In this document: piece after piece, positions 7,692 through 19,564 of the stretch
Position numbering within the stretch: the stretch's first letter is position 1
Layout: every line of letters begins with the position of its first letter
Assembly (NCBI RefSeq): GCF_015244565.1
Contig: NZ_JABCQG010000008.1
Span: forward strand, 1 to 64,000
DNA length: 64,000 nt
Direction: 5' to 3'
DNA from: Gluconobacter vitians
Lineage (GTDB): Bacteria > Pseudomonadota > Alphaproteobacteria > Acetobacterales > Acetobacteraceae
The notes under the pieces: generated by a model
The model's database searches: none
The model's input: only the letters and a program-made list of their open reading frames with translations
Told to the model about the DNA's origin: nothing
Position numbers and translations under genes: made by a program

Positions 7692-8948
7692 TTAGTCTGA
7701 AACGCGGGCGATATCGGCACCGCAGGCAGCGAGCTTGCGGTCCACGCCTTCATAGCCACGGTCCAGATGATAGATGCGGCTGAGCTGTGTTTCGCCTTCC
7801 GCCGCCAGCCCTGCGAGGATCAGCGAGAACGAGGCGCGCAGGTCGGTCGCCATGACGGGAGCGCCCGACAGTTTCGGCACGCCGCGGATGATGGCGGAAC
7901 GGCCATGCACGTTCACGCGTGCGCCCATGCGGTTGAGCTCCGGGACATGCATGAAGCGGTTTTCGAAGATCGTCTCGGTGATCATGGATGCACCTTCGGC
8001 CACCGACAGCATTGCCATGAACTGCGCTTGCATGTCCGTCGGGAAGCCGGGATACGGCTCGGTCATGATGTCCACGCCCTGAAGCGTGCCACTGCGACGG
8101 ACACGCAGGCCGCGTTCTTCTTCCAGAACCTCGACGCCCGTTTCTTCAAGCGTACGGATCACGGAGCCCAGATCATCAGCCCGGCCGCCCACGAGCAGCA
8201 GATCGCCGCCCGTGATACCGGCCGCGCAGGCATAGGTGCCGCATTCGATACGGTCCGGCATGACGGCGTAATGCGCGCCGTGCAGCTTCTCCACACCGTC
8301 AATGACCAGCGTGCCCGAGCCTTCACCCGTGATCTGCGCGCCCATAGCGTTGAGGCAGTGCACCAGATCACTGATTTCCGGCTCGCGCGCGGCGTTGACA
8401 ATATGGGTGCGCCCCTTCGCCAGCGTCGCGGCCATCAGCAGGTTTTCGGTTGCACCCACACTGGCAAACGGCAGGATGATCCGGTCACCTTTAAGCCCGT
8501 CCGGAGCGGTCGCGTTAATGTAACCGTTTTCGAGACGGATTACGGCGCCCAGCGTCTCAAGCCCCTTGAGATGCATATCCACGGGGCGCGTTCCAATAGC
8601 GCAGCCGCCCGGCAGCGAGACCTTTGCCTCACGTGCGCGGGCCAGAAGCGGACCGAGCACCAGAATAGAGGCGCGCATCTTGGAGACGATGTCATACGGC
8701 GCCTCGACGGAACCGATCTCGCCACCGATGGACAGCGTGCGCGGCCCGGCGTCCTCAACCGTGATGCCCAGCCCTATCAGCAGGTCGCGCATCGTCTTGA
8801 TGTCCGCAATGGCCGGCACGTTGGACAGCACCAGCCGCTCAGACGTCAGCAGGCCCGCGACCATGAGCTTGAGGCCGGAGTTCTTGGCTCCCCCGATCTC
8901 GATTTCGCCTGTCAGGCGGCGGCCACCGCGAATGATGAAACGGTCCAT
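7692..8948 (-). CDS. murA: UDP-N-acetylglucosamine 1-carboxyvinyltransferase
   Basis: A 418-residue enzyme catalysing the first committed step of peptidoglycan synthesis, transfer of enolpyruvate from PEP to UDP-GlcNAc in the cytoplasm. It begins [16 protein letters not shown] with the conserved GGAKNSGLK segment. The active-site cysteine is C116 in [13 protein letters not shown]; Cys here predicts fosfomycin sensitivity. The length matches MurA. The ATG at 8948 follows AAGGA. The open frame continues upstream to 9191 but that part overlaps dcd and is not MurA-like. dcd lies 52 bases upstream on the same strand, so the two may be transcribed together. Confidence 0.95.
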   Translation of the reverse strand: MDRFIIRGGRRLTGEIEIGGAKNSGLKLMVAGLLTSERLVLSNVPAIADIKTMRDLLIGLGITVEDAGPRTLSIGGEIGSVEAPYDIVSKMRASILVLGPLLARAREAKVSLPGGCAIGTRPVDMHLKGLETLGAVIRLENGYINATAPDGLKGDRIILPFASVGATENLLMAATLAKGRTHIVNAAREPEISDLVHCLNAMGAQITGEGSGTLVIDGVEKLHGAHYAVMPDRIECGTYACAAGITGGDLLLVGGRADDLGSVIRTLEETGVEVLEEERGLRVRRSGTLQGVDIMTEPYPGFPTDMQAQFMAMLSVAEGASMITETIFENRFMHVPELNRMGARVNVHGRSAIIRGVPKLSGAPVMATDLRASFSLILAGLAAEGETQLSRIYHLDRGYEGVDRKLAACGADIARVSD

Positions 8949-9000
8949 GGTGCGATCCTTGAGAAGCGGGCCTCGGGAAATGGGCCTTGAGAGCGAGGCT

Positions 9001-9552
9001 TTAGAGGCGGGGCGTGGTGACGCCGGACTGGCGCATGTATTTTCCAGCACGGTCGGCGTAGCTGACCTCACAGGGGCTGGCACCCTGGAAAAACAGGAAC
9101 TGGCAGATGCCCTCGTTCGCATAGATTCGCGCGGGCAGCGGCGTGGTGTTGCTGATCTCGATCGTGACCTGGCCCTCCCATTCCGGCTCAAGCGGCGTGA
9201 CGTTCACGATGATGCCGCAGCGCGCATAGGTGGACTTGCCCAGGCACACCACCAGCGTGTCACGCGGGATACGGAAATATTCGACCGTATGGGCCAGCGC
9301 AAAACTGTTCGGCGGAATGGTGATGTCGCCGGTACGGGTCACGAAGCTGTTGGACGCAAAGTTCTTCGGATCGACGATGGCGCTGTCCACGTCGGTGAAG
9401 ATCTTGAATTCTTCCGCCACGCGCGCGTCATAGCCATAGGACGACAGGCCGTAGGAAATGACGCCTTCGCGCTTCTGGGCCTCCACGAACGGCTCGATCA
9501 TGCCTTTTTCCCGCGCCATCTGGCGGATCCATGTGTCGGGCATGATGGGCAT
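9001..9552 (-). CDS. dcd: dCTP deaminase
   Basis: This 183-residue enzyme deaminates dCTP to dUTP, feeding dTMP synthesis. The N-terminus [19 protein letters not shown] and the active-site segment [24 protein letters not shown], containing the catalytic Glu region, are typical. The C-terminal tail ([13 protein letters not shown]) matches the usual lid. It acts as a cytoplasmic trimer. It lies upstream of murA on the same strand. Confidence 0.94.
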   Translation of the reverse strand: MPIMPDTWIRQMAREKGMIEPFVEAQKREGVISYGLSSYGYDARVAEEFKIFTDVDSAIVDPKNFASNSFVTRTGDITIPPNSFALAHTVEYFRIPRDTLVVCLGKSTYARCGIIVNVTPLEPEWEGQVTIEISNTTPLPARIYANEGICQFLFFQGASPCEVSYADRAGKYMRQSGVTTPRL

Positions 9553-9644
9553 GAAGGCACTCCTGAACGAGGGCGGTACAAATCGCCCTGTGCGTCTAAC
9601 CCACCTGCTCTAGCGAGCGATGGGCGATCACGCAATGTGTCGGA

Positions 9645-10565
9645 TCAGTCATTTTTCGTGAGGGTCTGTGATGAACGTCCCAGCAGGGCTTCCAGCCATT
9701 GCGGGCGCAGTTCGCTGGTCAGCACGCCTCCTACGATCAGCGCGGCACCAAGAAGGGTCGCAGGGGGCAGATGATCACCAGCCAGCCAGCCGACAAGCCC
9801 GCCCCAGACCGGCTCACCGGCATAAATCACAGCTGCCTTGGTGGGGGAGACGGATTTCTGCGCCCAGTTCATCACGACCTGCACAAGCGCACTCAGTCCG
9901 CCCAGCGCGAGCGCGCAGCTGAACCAGACCCATGAAAAAGCGGGAATGGCTTCTCCCGAAACCGGCATCATGAGCCCGGCAAACAGGCTTCCGGCAAAGA
10001 GCTGCATGACCGTCACGCGCAGACTGTCCACGCCCCGCGCATAGAGACTGATGAGCACGATCTCGGCTGCGATCGCAATAGCGGCACACAGCGTCAGCAG
10101 ATCCCCGTGCCCGAAGGACAGCGACAGCGCAGCCGGCCCCGCCAGACAGACCAGTCCGTCAAACGCCAGCGCGATTCCGAGCCAGCTCATCAGATGCGGT
10201 GCCTTGCGCAGGAAGGCCCACTGGAAGATCGGCACGAGCGGAACGTAAAGCGCGGTGATGAAGGCGGAACGGCTGCTGGTGATGTCCCGCAGGCCCGCAC
10301 TCTGCAACACATAGCCGGTCGCTAGGGCCACACCGATCAGAGCGCCCGCACGGATTTCACGCCGGTTGATATCCAGCAGCTTCCGCCCGGCCAGCAGTCC
10401 GACGAATACCGCTGCCATCATGAAGCGGACGAAGACGAAAAAGCGCGGCCCGCAATGCTGCATGGCGATGTGCAGCACGAGAAATGTTCCGCCCCACAGC
10501 ACCGTCACGCCTGTGAGCGCCAGTTCCTGCGGCGTGGGAAGCGGAAAATGCCGTTTCACAGGCAC
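9645..10565 (-). CDS. EamA/DMT superfamily transporter
   Basis: A 306-residue protein with ten hydrophobic segments in two EamA repeats. The first repeat begins LALTGVTVLWGGTFLVLHIAM and contains RSAFITALYVPLVPIFQW; the second contains KAAVIYAGEPVWGGLVGWLAGD, the classical conserved end of a DMT carrier. Such proteins export or import metabolites across the inner membrane, and the substrate is unknown. The start is GTG at 10565, directly after the TGA of the 59-aa gene, which indicates translational coupling in one operon. Confidence 0.82.
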   Translation of the reverse strand: MPVKRHFPLPTPQELALTGVTVLWGGTFLVLHIAMQHCGPRFFVFVRFMMAAVFVGLLAGRKLLDINRREIRAGALIGVALATGYVLQSAGLRDITSSRSAFITALYVPLVPIFQWAFLRKAPHLMSWLGIALAFDGLVCLAGPAALSLSFGHGDLLTLCAAIAIAAEIVLISLYARGVDSLRVTVMQLFAGSLFAGLMMPVSGEAIPAFSWVWFSCALALGGLSALVQVVMNWAQKSVSPTKAAVIYAGEPVWGGLVGWLAGDHLPPATLLGAALIVGGVLTSELRPQWLEALLGRSSQTLTKND

Positions 10566-10745
10566 TCAGCGATCATCGGTGGATGACGGGCCGGTTTCAT
10601 CCTGCGGGCGGGCACGCTGCTGCTGTTTGCGACGCATCAGATTGGCCCGGAGCGCCTTGGCCTCACGGCTTTCACGCTCTTCCTTCGCGGCCGCGGCGCG
10701 GTCACGGATGATCTGTTCTGTCGGTTTTGCGTCCTTACTGGTCAT
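10566..10745 (-). CDS. small charged protein, 59 aa
   Basis: A 59-residue, very hydrophilic protein (MTSKDAKPTEQIIRDRAAA...) that is probably one long helix with many Arg, Lys, Glu and Gln. There is no membrane segment and no family is recognised. Its start overlaps the end of the upstream glycosyltransferase gene by 11 bases and its stop touches the GTG of the EamA gene, so it is the middle cistron of a tight operon. That placement supports it being real. Confidence 0.55.
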   Translation of the reverse strand: MTSKDAKPTEQIIRDRAAAAKEERESREAKALRANLMRRKQQQRARPQDETGPSSTDDR

Positions 10746-11919
10746 GGCTGTATTCCTCAAATGTCTCCCGCAGACGGGTGCCCAGAAGTTCGTCATACAC
10801 ACCCAGCGTACGGGCCTGCATCAGCGTCGTCGTATAATTGGCGATGGCATGGGCCCGGGCCTTTTCCGCCAGCCAGTCCAGCGCATCATCATCCGTTTCC
10901 AGAACGCTTTTCAGGGCGTCGGCCAGGGCTTCCGGATCATCGGGAGGCACAACCAGACCCGTCTCGCCGGGCAGGATCGTTTCCATCATGGCTCCCTGCG
11001 CCGTGCCGATCACGGGGCGGCCCATCATCTGCGCTTCCACCAGCGTGCGTCCGAACGGCTCGGGCCGGAGCGAGGGCGCCACGACGACGCTCGCCAGTTC
11101 ACAGGCCGCCGGCATATCCGTGCAGGTTCCGGCGAAGCGAACATGCTCTTCAAGACCGAGTTCCCGTACGCGCTGCTGCAGCCTGCGCGAGAACTTCCGG
11201 TCATTCTCCGGGCCAGCGAGAACGCAGATCCAGCCTGTCCCCATCCGTGAGCGCAGTAGACCCAGCGCCTCGACCAGAACGCCCTGCCCTTTCCATGCCG
11301 TCAGTCGCGCAGGCATGAGGATGATCCTGGCCTCGACAGGCACGCGCCAGGCCTCGGCCAGTTTCTGCACACGCTCACCGGAGATCGTGCCGGGCGTGAA
11401 CTCCTGTAGATCCGCCCCGCGCGGAATGACGCGCAGACGGCTCTCCGGCACGGCGTATTCGCTGCGCAGGCGGCAGGCGATGAACTCCGAAATCGCAATG
11501 ACCCGGGTGCTCCTCGCCAGCACGGAATTATAGAGCTTCTTGGCCCGCCATTTGGCCTCATGCACGCCATGCCATGTCGTCACGAGCGGGATGTTTTCGC
11601 GGCGGCAGGCGATCCACGCCGCCCAGGCCGGAATCCGCGAGCGGGCATGGACCAGATCCACACCTTCACTGCGGATGATGGCCTGAAGATCCTGCGCCCG
11701 GCGCAGCACGGCGACAGGGGATTTTTTCTTCAGATCAAGCTCGATATGGCGTGCGCCGGCATGACGGAGCTGCACCAGCAGCCGGCCGGGGCGCGAGGCG
11801 ACAAGTGCCGTACCACCGCCCTGCGTGATCGCCGCGGCAATCTCGACAGCCCCGCGCTCCAGCCCGCCGGTGCCCAGCGCCGGAAGAACCTGAAGGATGA
11901 CGGGAGAGCGGTCGGTCAT
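10735..11919 (-). CDS. glycosyltransferase family 4 protein
   Basis: A 394-residue GT-B glycosyltransferase. The N-terminal domain shows the glycine-rich acceptor loop LPALGTGGLERGAVEIA. The C-terminal domain shows ILMPARLTAWKGQGVLVEAL and the nucleotide-sugar motif APSLRPEPFGRTLVEAQMMGRPVIGT (E-x7-E type), diagnostic for GT4. It probably builds lipopolysaccharide or exopolysaccharide at the cytoplasmic face of the inner membrane; donor and acceptor are unknown. The ATG at 11919 gives MTDRSPVILQVLPALGTGG. It heads a three-gene operon with the 59-aa gene and the EamA gene. Confidence 0.85.
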   Translation of the reverse strand: MTDRSPVILQVLPALGTGGLERGAVEIAAAITQGGGTALVASRPGRLLVQLRHAGARHIELDLKKKSPVAVLRRAQDLQAIIRSEGVDLVHARSRIPAWAAWIACRRENIPLVTTWHGVHEAKWRAKKLYNSVLARSTRVIAISEFIACRLRSEYAVPESRLRVIPRGADLQEFTPGTISGERVQKLAEAWRVPVEARIILMPARLTAWKGQGVLVEALGLLRSRMGTGWICVLAGPENDRKFSRRLQQRVRELGLEEHVRFAGTCTDMPAACELASVVVAPSLRPEPFGRTLVEAQMMGRPVIGTAQGAMMETILPGETGLVVPPDDPEALADALKSVLETDDDALDWLAEKARAHAIANYTTTLMQARTLGVYDELLGTRLRETFEEYSHDQ

Positions 11920-12031
11920 GACAGTCGGAGGTGGCCTGTTCCGGGAAGATCTTTGTGAACGAAAACAGCCTGTAGCCGGGTCTGGAAGCGCTTCCCACCC
12001 GAAAAATGGAAAAAACGGCTCCGGAAACGAC

Positions 12032-12075
12032 AAAGGGGCGGTCTCCGTGCCATTTCCGGCACGAAAACCACCCCT
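12032..12075 (-). terminator. stem-loop terminator after sldA
   Basis: On the minus strand a long stem GGGGTGGT...GTGCC / GGCAC...ACCGCCCC closes on a short loop and is followed by TTTG. A smaller hairpin (CGGAGGC/GCCTCCG, about 12084-12102) lies between it and the sldA stop. The T tract is weak. Confidence 0.5.
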
Positions 12076-12107
12076 TCCATCATCCGGAGGCCTCAGCCTC
12101 CGCTTTT

Positions 12108-14342
12108 TCAGCCCTTGTGATCAGGCAGTGCGTAAACCACCAGCTGATCGCTGACCGGCGTCATCATGAAGTGATGACCACCTGCCATGATGGCAACGTA
12201 CTGATGACCATTGGCTTCGTAGGTCATCGGGTTGGCCTGACCACCGCCTGGCAGGACCGCGCTCCAGACCACCTTGCCGGTGTGCTCGTCGATGGCGCGG
12301 ATCTGGTTATCCGTAGCTGCCGCGATGAACACCACGCCACCGGCCGTCACGACCGAGCCACCATTGTTCGGCGTACCGATTTCCCAGGGAAGACCGGTCG
12401 GCAGACCCCACGGACCATTGGCGCGGGCCGTTCCCAGCGGGTGCTGCCACAGCACCTTCTGGCCGTGCTTCATGTCGATGGCCGTGATCATGCCATAGGG
12501 CGGACGGTTGCACATCATGCCCGTGTACTGATCCCAGAACGGGGTCACGACGATACCGTAAGGCGTGCCGTCCATGGCGCCGTTACCTTCGGCGCCACCG
12601 CCACCCGGTTTGTAGTTCGGGTCATCGATCGGCATCAGGCCAAGTTCGTCGGCCTTCTTGCGGGTCACGAGCTGGTCATACATCGGAGTGATGTTCCAGT
12701 TCGCGATCAGGATGCCGCTCTGCGGATCGTAGGACATGGAGCCCCAGTCACTGCCACCGTTATAGCCCGGATATTCGATCCATGGCTTGTCGATGCTCGG
12801 CGGCGTGAACTCACCCACATAGTTCGCACGACGGAACTTGATCCGGCAGAAGAGCTGGTCGATGGGGGACATGCCCCACATGTCCGTCTCTTTCAGATCC
12901 GGAACGCGCAGGGCGGGCATTCCCGTGGACCAGGGCTGCGTCGGCGTGCGCGGATCGCCCGGGATCACACCCGGCGACGGAGCAGGACGCTCCTCGACCG
13001 GCAGGATGGGCTTGCCGTCCCGACGGTCCAGCACGAAGGTCTGGCCACGCTTGGTCGGCATGATGAGCGCCGGGACAGGCTGCCCATCCGGGCCGGGCAT
13101 ATCCATGAGCGTTGCCTGCGAGCCGATGTCATAGTCCCAGACGTCCTTGTGAACGGTCTGGAAGACCCAGCGCGGCGAACCCGTCTTCACGTCAAGCGCG
13201 ACAACTGCGGACGAGACCTTGTTTTCTTCAGGGCTGCGCAGGGCGCTGTAATAGTCGGAAGCCGAGTTACCGGTCGGGACGTAGACGAGGCCCAGGGCAT
13301 TATCGCCGGTCATCGCAGCCCAGGAGTTCGGCGTACCACGGCTGTAATGGTTGTTGCCGGTCGGCTGGCTGTGATCGTTGGGACGATTCACGTCCCAGGC
13401 CCACAGGAACTTGCCGCTTTCGGCGTCATAACCACGGATCACACCAGACGGAGCCCAGCGGCGCTGACCGTCCAGAACTTCGTGGTTGACCACGACCACA
13501 CCATTCACGATCGGCGGCGGCGTCGTCATCGACACGAAGCCCGGAACGGACTCGCCCAGACCCTGCATCAGGTTGACCTGTCCGCCATTGCCGAAGCCCT
13601 CGCACAGATTGCCGGTCGCCGCATCCACGGCGATCAGGCGCATGTCGAGCGTGCCTTCAAGAATACGGTTATGGCAGGGCTGGCCTTCCGGCACCTGCGA
13701 CGACGTGAAATACGTCACGCCCTTACACGCTGCGGTATAGGGGATGGATTCGTATTTCTCGTTGATGTTGTGACGCCAGATTTCCTTGCCCGTTGTCGGG
13801 TCAAGCTTCATGATGTCGTTCTGCGCCGAACACATGTAGAGACCGTCACCCACCTTGATCGGTGTGGTTTCAGCCGCCCATTTGTTCACCTGTCCCGGAC
13901 GCGGGTAGCTGCCGGTATGGTAGCGGAAAGCAACCTGAAGCTGATCGGCGTTCTGTGGCGTAATCTCGGACAGCGGCGAATAGCGCATCTGGCTGTCGTC
14001 ATGGCCATAAGCGGCCCAGTCACCATGTGCAGGATTGGCGCTCTGCTGCGGAACCATCTGCGGGACGTCGTTCGGATCCATGGATCCGATATCCGGCAGG
14101 TTGGCGGCGTTCACACCGGGAGCCTGGGGCGCATAGGGAGACGGGCCGGAGAAACGGCTTTTCGAAGCCGGCGTATTTTCAGTCGGCTCGAAGGAATTGC
14201 CACTGCTGCCATTGCCGGGGCCCGGGACAGTGGATGTCGGTGCACCACCACTTCCGGCAGGGGCAAACTGGGCATTGGCAGCCAGCGGTGCCCAGGCCAG
14301 CGTGGCACAGGCAGCGGTGGCAAGAAGATGGGATCTGCGCAT
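12108..14342 (-). CDS. sldA: PQQ-dependent polyol (sorbitol/glycerol) dehydrogenase, large subunit
   Basis: A 744-residue periplasmic quinoprotein that oxidises polyols at the outer face of the inner membrane and passes electrons to ubiquinone. It has a signal peptide (MRRSHLLATAACATLAWAPLAANA) followed by a Gly/Pro/Ser-rich linker of about 80 residues, then an eight-bladed propeller starting DWAAYGHDDSQMRYSPLSEI with PQQ-propeller repeats such as GKEIWRHN and GKVVWS. No CxxCH haem motif is present, so it is a quinoprotein and not a quinohaemoprotein. It follows sldB with a one-base TGATG overlap. The order sldB-sldA and the length match the Gluconobacter major polyol dehydrogenase that makes ketoses such as L-sorbose and dihydroxyacetone. 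Confidence 0.93.
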   Translation of the reverse strand: MRRSHLLATAACATLAWAPLAANAQFAPAGSGGAPTSTVPGPGNGSSGNSFEPTENTPASKSRFSGPSPYAPQAPGVNAANLPDIGSMDPNDVPQMVPQQSANPAHGDWAAYGHDDSQMRYSPLSEITPQNADQLQVAFRYHTGSYPRPGQVNKWAAETTPIKVGDGLYMCSAQNDIMKLDPTTGKEIWRHNINEKYESIPYTAACKGVTYFTSSQVPEGQPCHNRILEGTLDMRLIAVDAATGNLCEGFGNGGQVNLMQGLGESVPGFVSMTTPPPIVNGVVVVNHEVLDGQRRWAPSGVIRGYDAESGKFLWAWDVNRPNDHSQPTGNNHYSRGTPNSWAAMTGDNALGLVYVPTGNSASDYYSALRSPEENKVSSAVVALDVKTGSPRWVFQTVHKDVWDYDIGSQATLMDMPGPDGQPVPALIMPTKRGQTFVLDRRDGKPILPVEERPAPSPGVIPGDPRTPTQPWSTGMPALRVPDLKETDMWGMSPIDQLFCRIKFRRANYVGEFTPPSIDKPWIEYPGYNGGSDWGSMSYDPQSGILIANWNITPMYDQLVTRKKADELGLMPIDDPNYKPGGGGAEGNGAMDGTPYGIVVTPFWDQYTGMMCNRPPYGMITAIDMKHGQKVLWQHPLGTARANGPWGLPTGLPWEIGTPNNGGSVVTAGGVVFIAAATDNQIRAIDEHTGKVVWSAVLPGGGQANPMTYEANGHQYVAIMAGGHHFMMTPVSDQLVVYALPDHKG

Positions 14343-14722
14343 CAGACGGTTCCCCTCAGGGTACGGCGGGTTTCCATCCGGCGAAGAACCGGAATGGTGA
14401 GGGCGACAAGGATGCCGAGCAGCGTCGGGCCGAAATCACGCGGGAGAAGATCAACCGGGCTGAAGCCCACTTCCCACAGCGACCAGATCCATGTGTAGGC
14501 AAGCGCACCCAGATAGAGGAATGCGCCCAGCGTGCGTCCCATGACCATGAAAACACCGCCGGCAAGCAGCAGAATGCCACAAAGGACGTAATAGACAGAG
14601 CCGCCCAGCATCGCGAGGTCAGCCCCGCCGATAACGAAGAACAGCCCCACCAGAATGATAACAACCCCGAGGACCAGTGTGAGCCACTCGGTCAGGGTCC
14701 TGTTGCCATAAGTAGTTGGCAT
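14342..14722 (-). CDS. sldB: PQQ-dependent polyol dehydrogenase, hydrophobic small subunit
   Basis: This 126-residue integral membrane protein has four hydrophobic segments (EWLTLVLGVVIILVGLFFVIGG; YYVLCGILLLAGGVFMVMG; ALAYTWIWSLWEVGF; GPTLLGILVALTIPVL). It matches SldB in length and sequence as I recognise it, and resembles the membrane anchor region of membrane-bound glucose dehydrogenase. It anchors SldA and supports electron transfer to ubiquinone. GGAGG lies 9 bases before the ATG. The upstream 150-base spacer is very AT-rich (14780-14880) and should hold the operon promoter. Confidence 0.93.
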   Translation of the reverse strand: MPTTYGNRTLTEWLTLVLGVVIILVGLFFVIGGADLAMLGGSVYYVLCGILLLAGGVFMVMGRTLGAFLYLGALAYTWIWSLWEVGFSPVDLLPRDFGPTLLGILVALTIPVLRRMETRRTLRGTV

Positions 14723-14873
14723 TGGTGAAAGCCTCCTGAACTGATAGTTCGGACGGTAGTTCCAGACTTTCAGGAAAGCTATGGCTCTTTTTAAATATTG
14801 TTGAATTCCATTCTAACAAAACCGTGTTTGAATACAGTTCTGCTTCGGTAAATTCAAATGTGCGTTATATTTA
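14723..14873 (-). promoter_or_regulatory. AT-rich promoter region of sldBA
   Basis: This is the 150-base spacer between the upstream lipoprotein gene and sldB on the same strand. It contains several A/T runs (for example AACAATATTTAAAAAG on the minus strand) and the strong GGAGG ribosome site of sldB. I could not fix unambiguous -35/-10 boxes. No AraC-type regulator gene is adjacent. Confidence 0.4.
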
Positions 14874-16025
14874 TTACCCAGCTGGAATTGTCACGACTGC
14901 ACCGCCGGTGTGATTTGTAGCCGCAAGGGCTGCAAGCACCTGCACCATCGTAAACGCCAGCTTGCTCTGAAAATCCCGGTCACTGATCCAGAACCAGGTG
15001 TTATTGTAACTGACCGCCGCGTAGCACGCGTCCGGCTCCTGCTTGCCTGAATGGATCACGACTTCCGGGCGGTTTTCGATTCCGACCTGCCCGATCGTGG
15101 GCGGCGTGCGGCCGGTCTTGATGTCGTCTTCCGGAACTTCGACCTCATAGGCGAGCTGCGTCAGCATCGCGAGCATGGAACGGGTAAGAATGGCGATCTG
15201 CTTGCCGGGATGCTTGGGATAGGGTCCGTAAACGATTTCGGCCTCTTCCGCGCCCGGATCGAGATGCAGCAGCCGGCGCACTTCTGCCTGGATCGCCAGA
15301 AGATTGCTGTCCGAAGTGGACGTCAGGACAAGATAGGACCGCTCCGCACCTCCACTATTGCCGCCACCATTACTATCGGACTTGCCACCGTTCTTCTTGG
15401 AATCGGGCGCCGAGGCACCTTCATTGGTGATGCGGATGGTCATGGCTCCGGCAATCTGGAGCTGCCGCAGATCGTGCAGAAGCAGATAGAACCGGACCGA
15501 ACCACCCCCGAACGGACCTGCACCCAACCCGCGGACATTGGACAGGCCGTCGATGGACTGTGCGGTCAGACGCAGCAGCGTGTCGATCGGCAGACCACCA
15601 AGGCTGAGCGGCATGATGACGGTCGGCGAGATCGGCCGGACCACGTTCTCGGCATATTGCTGGCCCGTCACCGGCTGATAGGTGAAGGTCGGGCTTTCCC
15701 CGAGCGACATCGTCCCTGTGCCGAACAGATAGTTTCCAACTGCCGTCGCCGGATAGGCATAGAAACCGCCACTGACGCTCTTGGAAACGCTGTAGCCCGC
15801 AATCACCTGCGTCGTATCAAGGAATGTCGGGGGATCGGCGTAGCGCAGACGGACGATATTGAGCAGCATCTCATGCTTCTGGGTGTCCCCCAGGGCGCGG
15901 GAATATTCGAGCTGGTCATTCCGCAGCTTGCCTGGCCCCATCGGTCCACAGGCGGACAGGCCGGTTGCGGAAAGGCAGGCCAGGGCAGCCAGCAGCGTGG
16001 CACGAAAATAGGAATGGTTCGGCAT
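14874..16025 (-). CDS. conserved hypothetical lipoprotein
   Basis: A 383-residue protein with a lipoprotein signal (LLAALACLSATGLSAC; lipobox LSAC). The mature part begins with a conserved-looking block RNDQLEYSRALGDTQKHEMLLNIVRLRYADPPTFLD, then a Gly/Ser-rich low-complexity loop (near residues 205-230, SKKNGGKSDSNGGGNSGG), and ends in a domain with CYAAVSYNNTWFWISDRDFQSKLAF. Proteins with the first block occur as uncharacterised envelope lipoproteins in Proteobacteria; no function is known to me. It is separated from sldB by 151 AT-rich bases. Confidence 0.7.
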   Translation of the reverse strand: MPNHSYFRATLLAALACLSATGLSACGPMGPGKLRNDQLEYSRALGDTQKHEMLLNIVRLRYADPPTFLDTTQVIAGYSVSKSVSGGFYAYPATAVGNYLFGTGTMSLGESPTFTYQPVTGQQYAENVVRPISPTVIMPLSLGGLPIDTLLRLTAQSIDGLSNVRGLGAGPFGGGSVRFYLLLHDLRQLQIAGAMTIRITNEGASAPDSKKNGGKSDSNGGGNSGGAERSYLVLTSTSDSNLLAIQAEVRRLLHLDPGAEEAEIVYGPYPKHPGKQIAILTRSMLAMLTQLAYEVEVPEDDIKTGRTPPTIGQVGIENRPEVVIHSGKQEPDACYAAVSYNNTWFWISDRDFQSKLAFTMVQVLAALAATNHTGGAVVTIPAG

Positions 16026-16165
16026 GGCTGTGTAAAGACTGTCCCATTGGCAGGCAAAGCGGAAGGCACAACCTTACTAGAGGGCGCCGGCCATATCTGA
16101 AACAGTCATATTCCTCCTCGGCATGCAGGAAGAGAATATTCTCGACGAAATGTGTCGTCCAAGTG

Positions 16166-16194
16166 CTTGAAACCCCTTGCGGCCTTGCCTAGAT
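16166..16194 (+). promoter_or_regulatory. heat-shock (RpoH-type) promoter of dnaK
   Basis: CTTG at 16166-16169, an 18-base spacer and CCTAGAT at 16188-16194 fit the alphaproteobacterial RpoH pattern CTTG-N17/18-CYTATNT with one deviation. It lies 101 bases before the dnaK ATG. DnaK genes in this class are normally RpoH-dependent. Confidence 0.6.
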
Positions 16195-16294
16195 CAGTAG
16201 TCGGAACACAGGCCCGTGAGGGTCTGGATACGTCAATAGGGTTCGATCCGGTGCCTCACAGGGCCGGGACGGACCGCTGAGAGGACAAGAACAT

Positions 16295-18199
<1,905 letters not shown>

Positions 18200-18253
18200 T
18201 CGGGTGACTTCCGCAGGCGGAGCTGAACGCTCCGTCTGACCCTGTTTTCCGAG

Positions 18254-18295
18254 GGCGCCCGTTCCCGCAAGGGGGTGGGCGCCATTCTTGTTTTC
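18254..18295 (+). terminator. intercistronic stem-loop between dnaK and dnaJ
   Basis: GGCGCCC (18254-18260) pairs with GGGCGCC (18277-18283), with extra C/G pairs inside, followed by ATTCTTGTTTT. It may act as a partial terminator that lowers dnaJ expression relative to dnaK. Confidence 0.5.
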
Positions 18296-18342
18296 CGGCC
18301 CTCGACAGGGACCGCCCTTCAGGACCGCCCCAAGGACCGAAC

Positions 18343-19485
18343 ATGGCCACCAGAATCGACTATTACGAATCCCTTGAAGTCTCCCGCACGGCCTCGCAGG
18401 ACGAGCTGAAGAAAGCCTTCCGCAAGCAGGCCATGCGCTACCATCCCGACCGTAATCCGGGTGACGATGCCGCCGAGCAGAAGTTCAAGGAAATCAATGA
18501 AGCCTATGAGGTCCTGAAGGACGAGCAGAAGCGCGCGGCCTATGACCGCTACGGCCATGACGCCTTCGAAGGTGGCATGGGCGGAATGGGCGGCGGCTTC
18601 GGTGGTGGCTTTGCTGGTGCTGGCGGTCTGGGCGACATCTTCGACCAGATGTTCGGCGACATGATGGGGGGCCGCCGCGGTGGTGGCCGCCGGACCGGGG
18701 CGGATGTCCAGGTTCAGGTCGAGATCACGCTGATGGAAGCCTTCACGGGCGTGACGAAGGACGTCGAAGTCCGGACGCGCGTGACCTGCGAAGCCTGTCA
18801 CGGTTCGGGCTCGGCCGATCCGAAGGCCGGCAGCAGCACCTGCCCGACCTGTCATGGTGCGGGCAAGGTCCGCGCACAGCAGGGCTTTTTCCTCGTCGAG
18901 CGCCCCTGCCCGACCTGTCATGGTTCGGGACGTACCGTCGCTAATCCGTGCAAGGTCTGTCACGGCACGGGCACGGAAGCGAAGACGGAAACCATCAGCA
19001 TCGATATCCCGGCCGGCGTCGAGGATGGCACCCGCATCCGCATGGCCGGAAAGGGCGAGGCCGGTGGCGAAGGCGTGCAGCCGGGTGATCTGTACGTTCA
19101 CATCTCCGTCCTGTCGCATGACATTTTCCAGCGTGACGGATCGAACATCTACTGCCGCGTTCCGCTGCGCATGACGCAGGCGGCGCTGGGCACGGAAGTC
19201 GAGGTTCCGGTCGTGGATGGTGGCCGCAGCAAGGTCCGCATCCCTGCCGGCACACAGACGGGCGAGACGTTCCGCCTGCGTGGCAAGGGCTTCTCGGTCC
19301 TGCGTTCCTCGGCCCGTGGGGATATGTACATCCAGGTCTCGGTCGAGACGCCGAGCCATCTGACGAAGCGCCAGCGCGAACTTCTCGAAGAGTTCGAGAA
19401 GGAAGCCGGGGACGACCATGCGAAGGGCAGCCCCGAAAACAGCGGCTTCTTCGCCAAGGTCCGCGACTTCTTCGAAGGCCGCTGA
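18343..19485 (+). CDS. dnaJ: co-chaperone DnaJ (Hsp40)
   Basis: A 380-residue type I J-protein that stimulates the DnaK ATPase and delivers substrates. The J domain (1-70) contains the HPD motif in [12 protein letters not shown] Gly/Met-rich linker follows ([14 protein letters not shown]...). The zinc domain has four CxxCxGxG repeats: [24 protein letters not shown] and CKVCHGTG. The C-terminal substrate domain ends [21 protein letters not shown]. It lies 143 bases after dnaK in the same direction. Confidence 0.97.
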   Translation: MATRIDYYESLEVSRTASQDELKKAFRKQAMRYHPDRNPGDDAAEQKFKEINEAYEVLKDEQKRAAYDRYGHDAFEGGMGGMGGGFGGGFAGAGGLGDIFDQMFGDMMGGRRGGGRRTGADVQVQVEITLMEAFTGVTKDVEVRTRVTCEACHGSGSADPKAGSSTCPTCHGAGKVRAQQGFFLVERPCPTCHGSGRTVANPCKVCHGTGTEAKTETISIDIPAGVEDGTRIRMAGKGEAGGEGVQPGDLYVHISVLSHDIFQRDGSNIYCRVPLRMTQAALGTEVEVPVVDGGRSKVRIPAGTQTGETFRLRGKGFSVLRSSARGDMYIQVSVETPSHLTKRQRELLEEFEKEAGDDHAKGSPENSGFFAKVRDFFEGR

Positions 19486-19502
19486 TCTTTCAGATCTACA
19501 AA

Positions 19503-19537
19503 AACCCGGTGCTCTCTTTGGAGACACCGGTTTTTTT
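19503..19537 (+). terminator. rho-independent terminator after dnaJ
   Basis: ACCCGGTG-TCTC pairs with GAGA-CACCGGT across a short TTTG loop, followed by seven T. This closes the dnaKJ unit. Confidence 0.85.
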
Positions 19538-19564
19538 CATGTCAGGCCGCGCCGAAAATATCCT

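Noticed and set aside
12006..14498. 830-codon open frame antisense to sldA and sldB
   Set aside because: Its translation is rich in His and Arg without any domain, as expected for the reverse of a biased gene.
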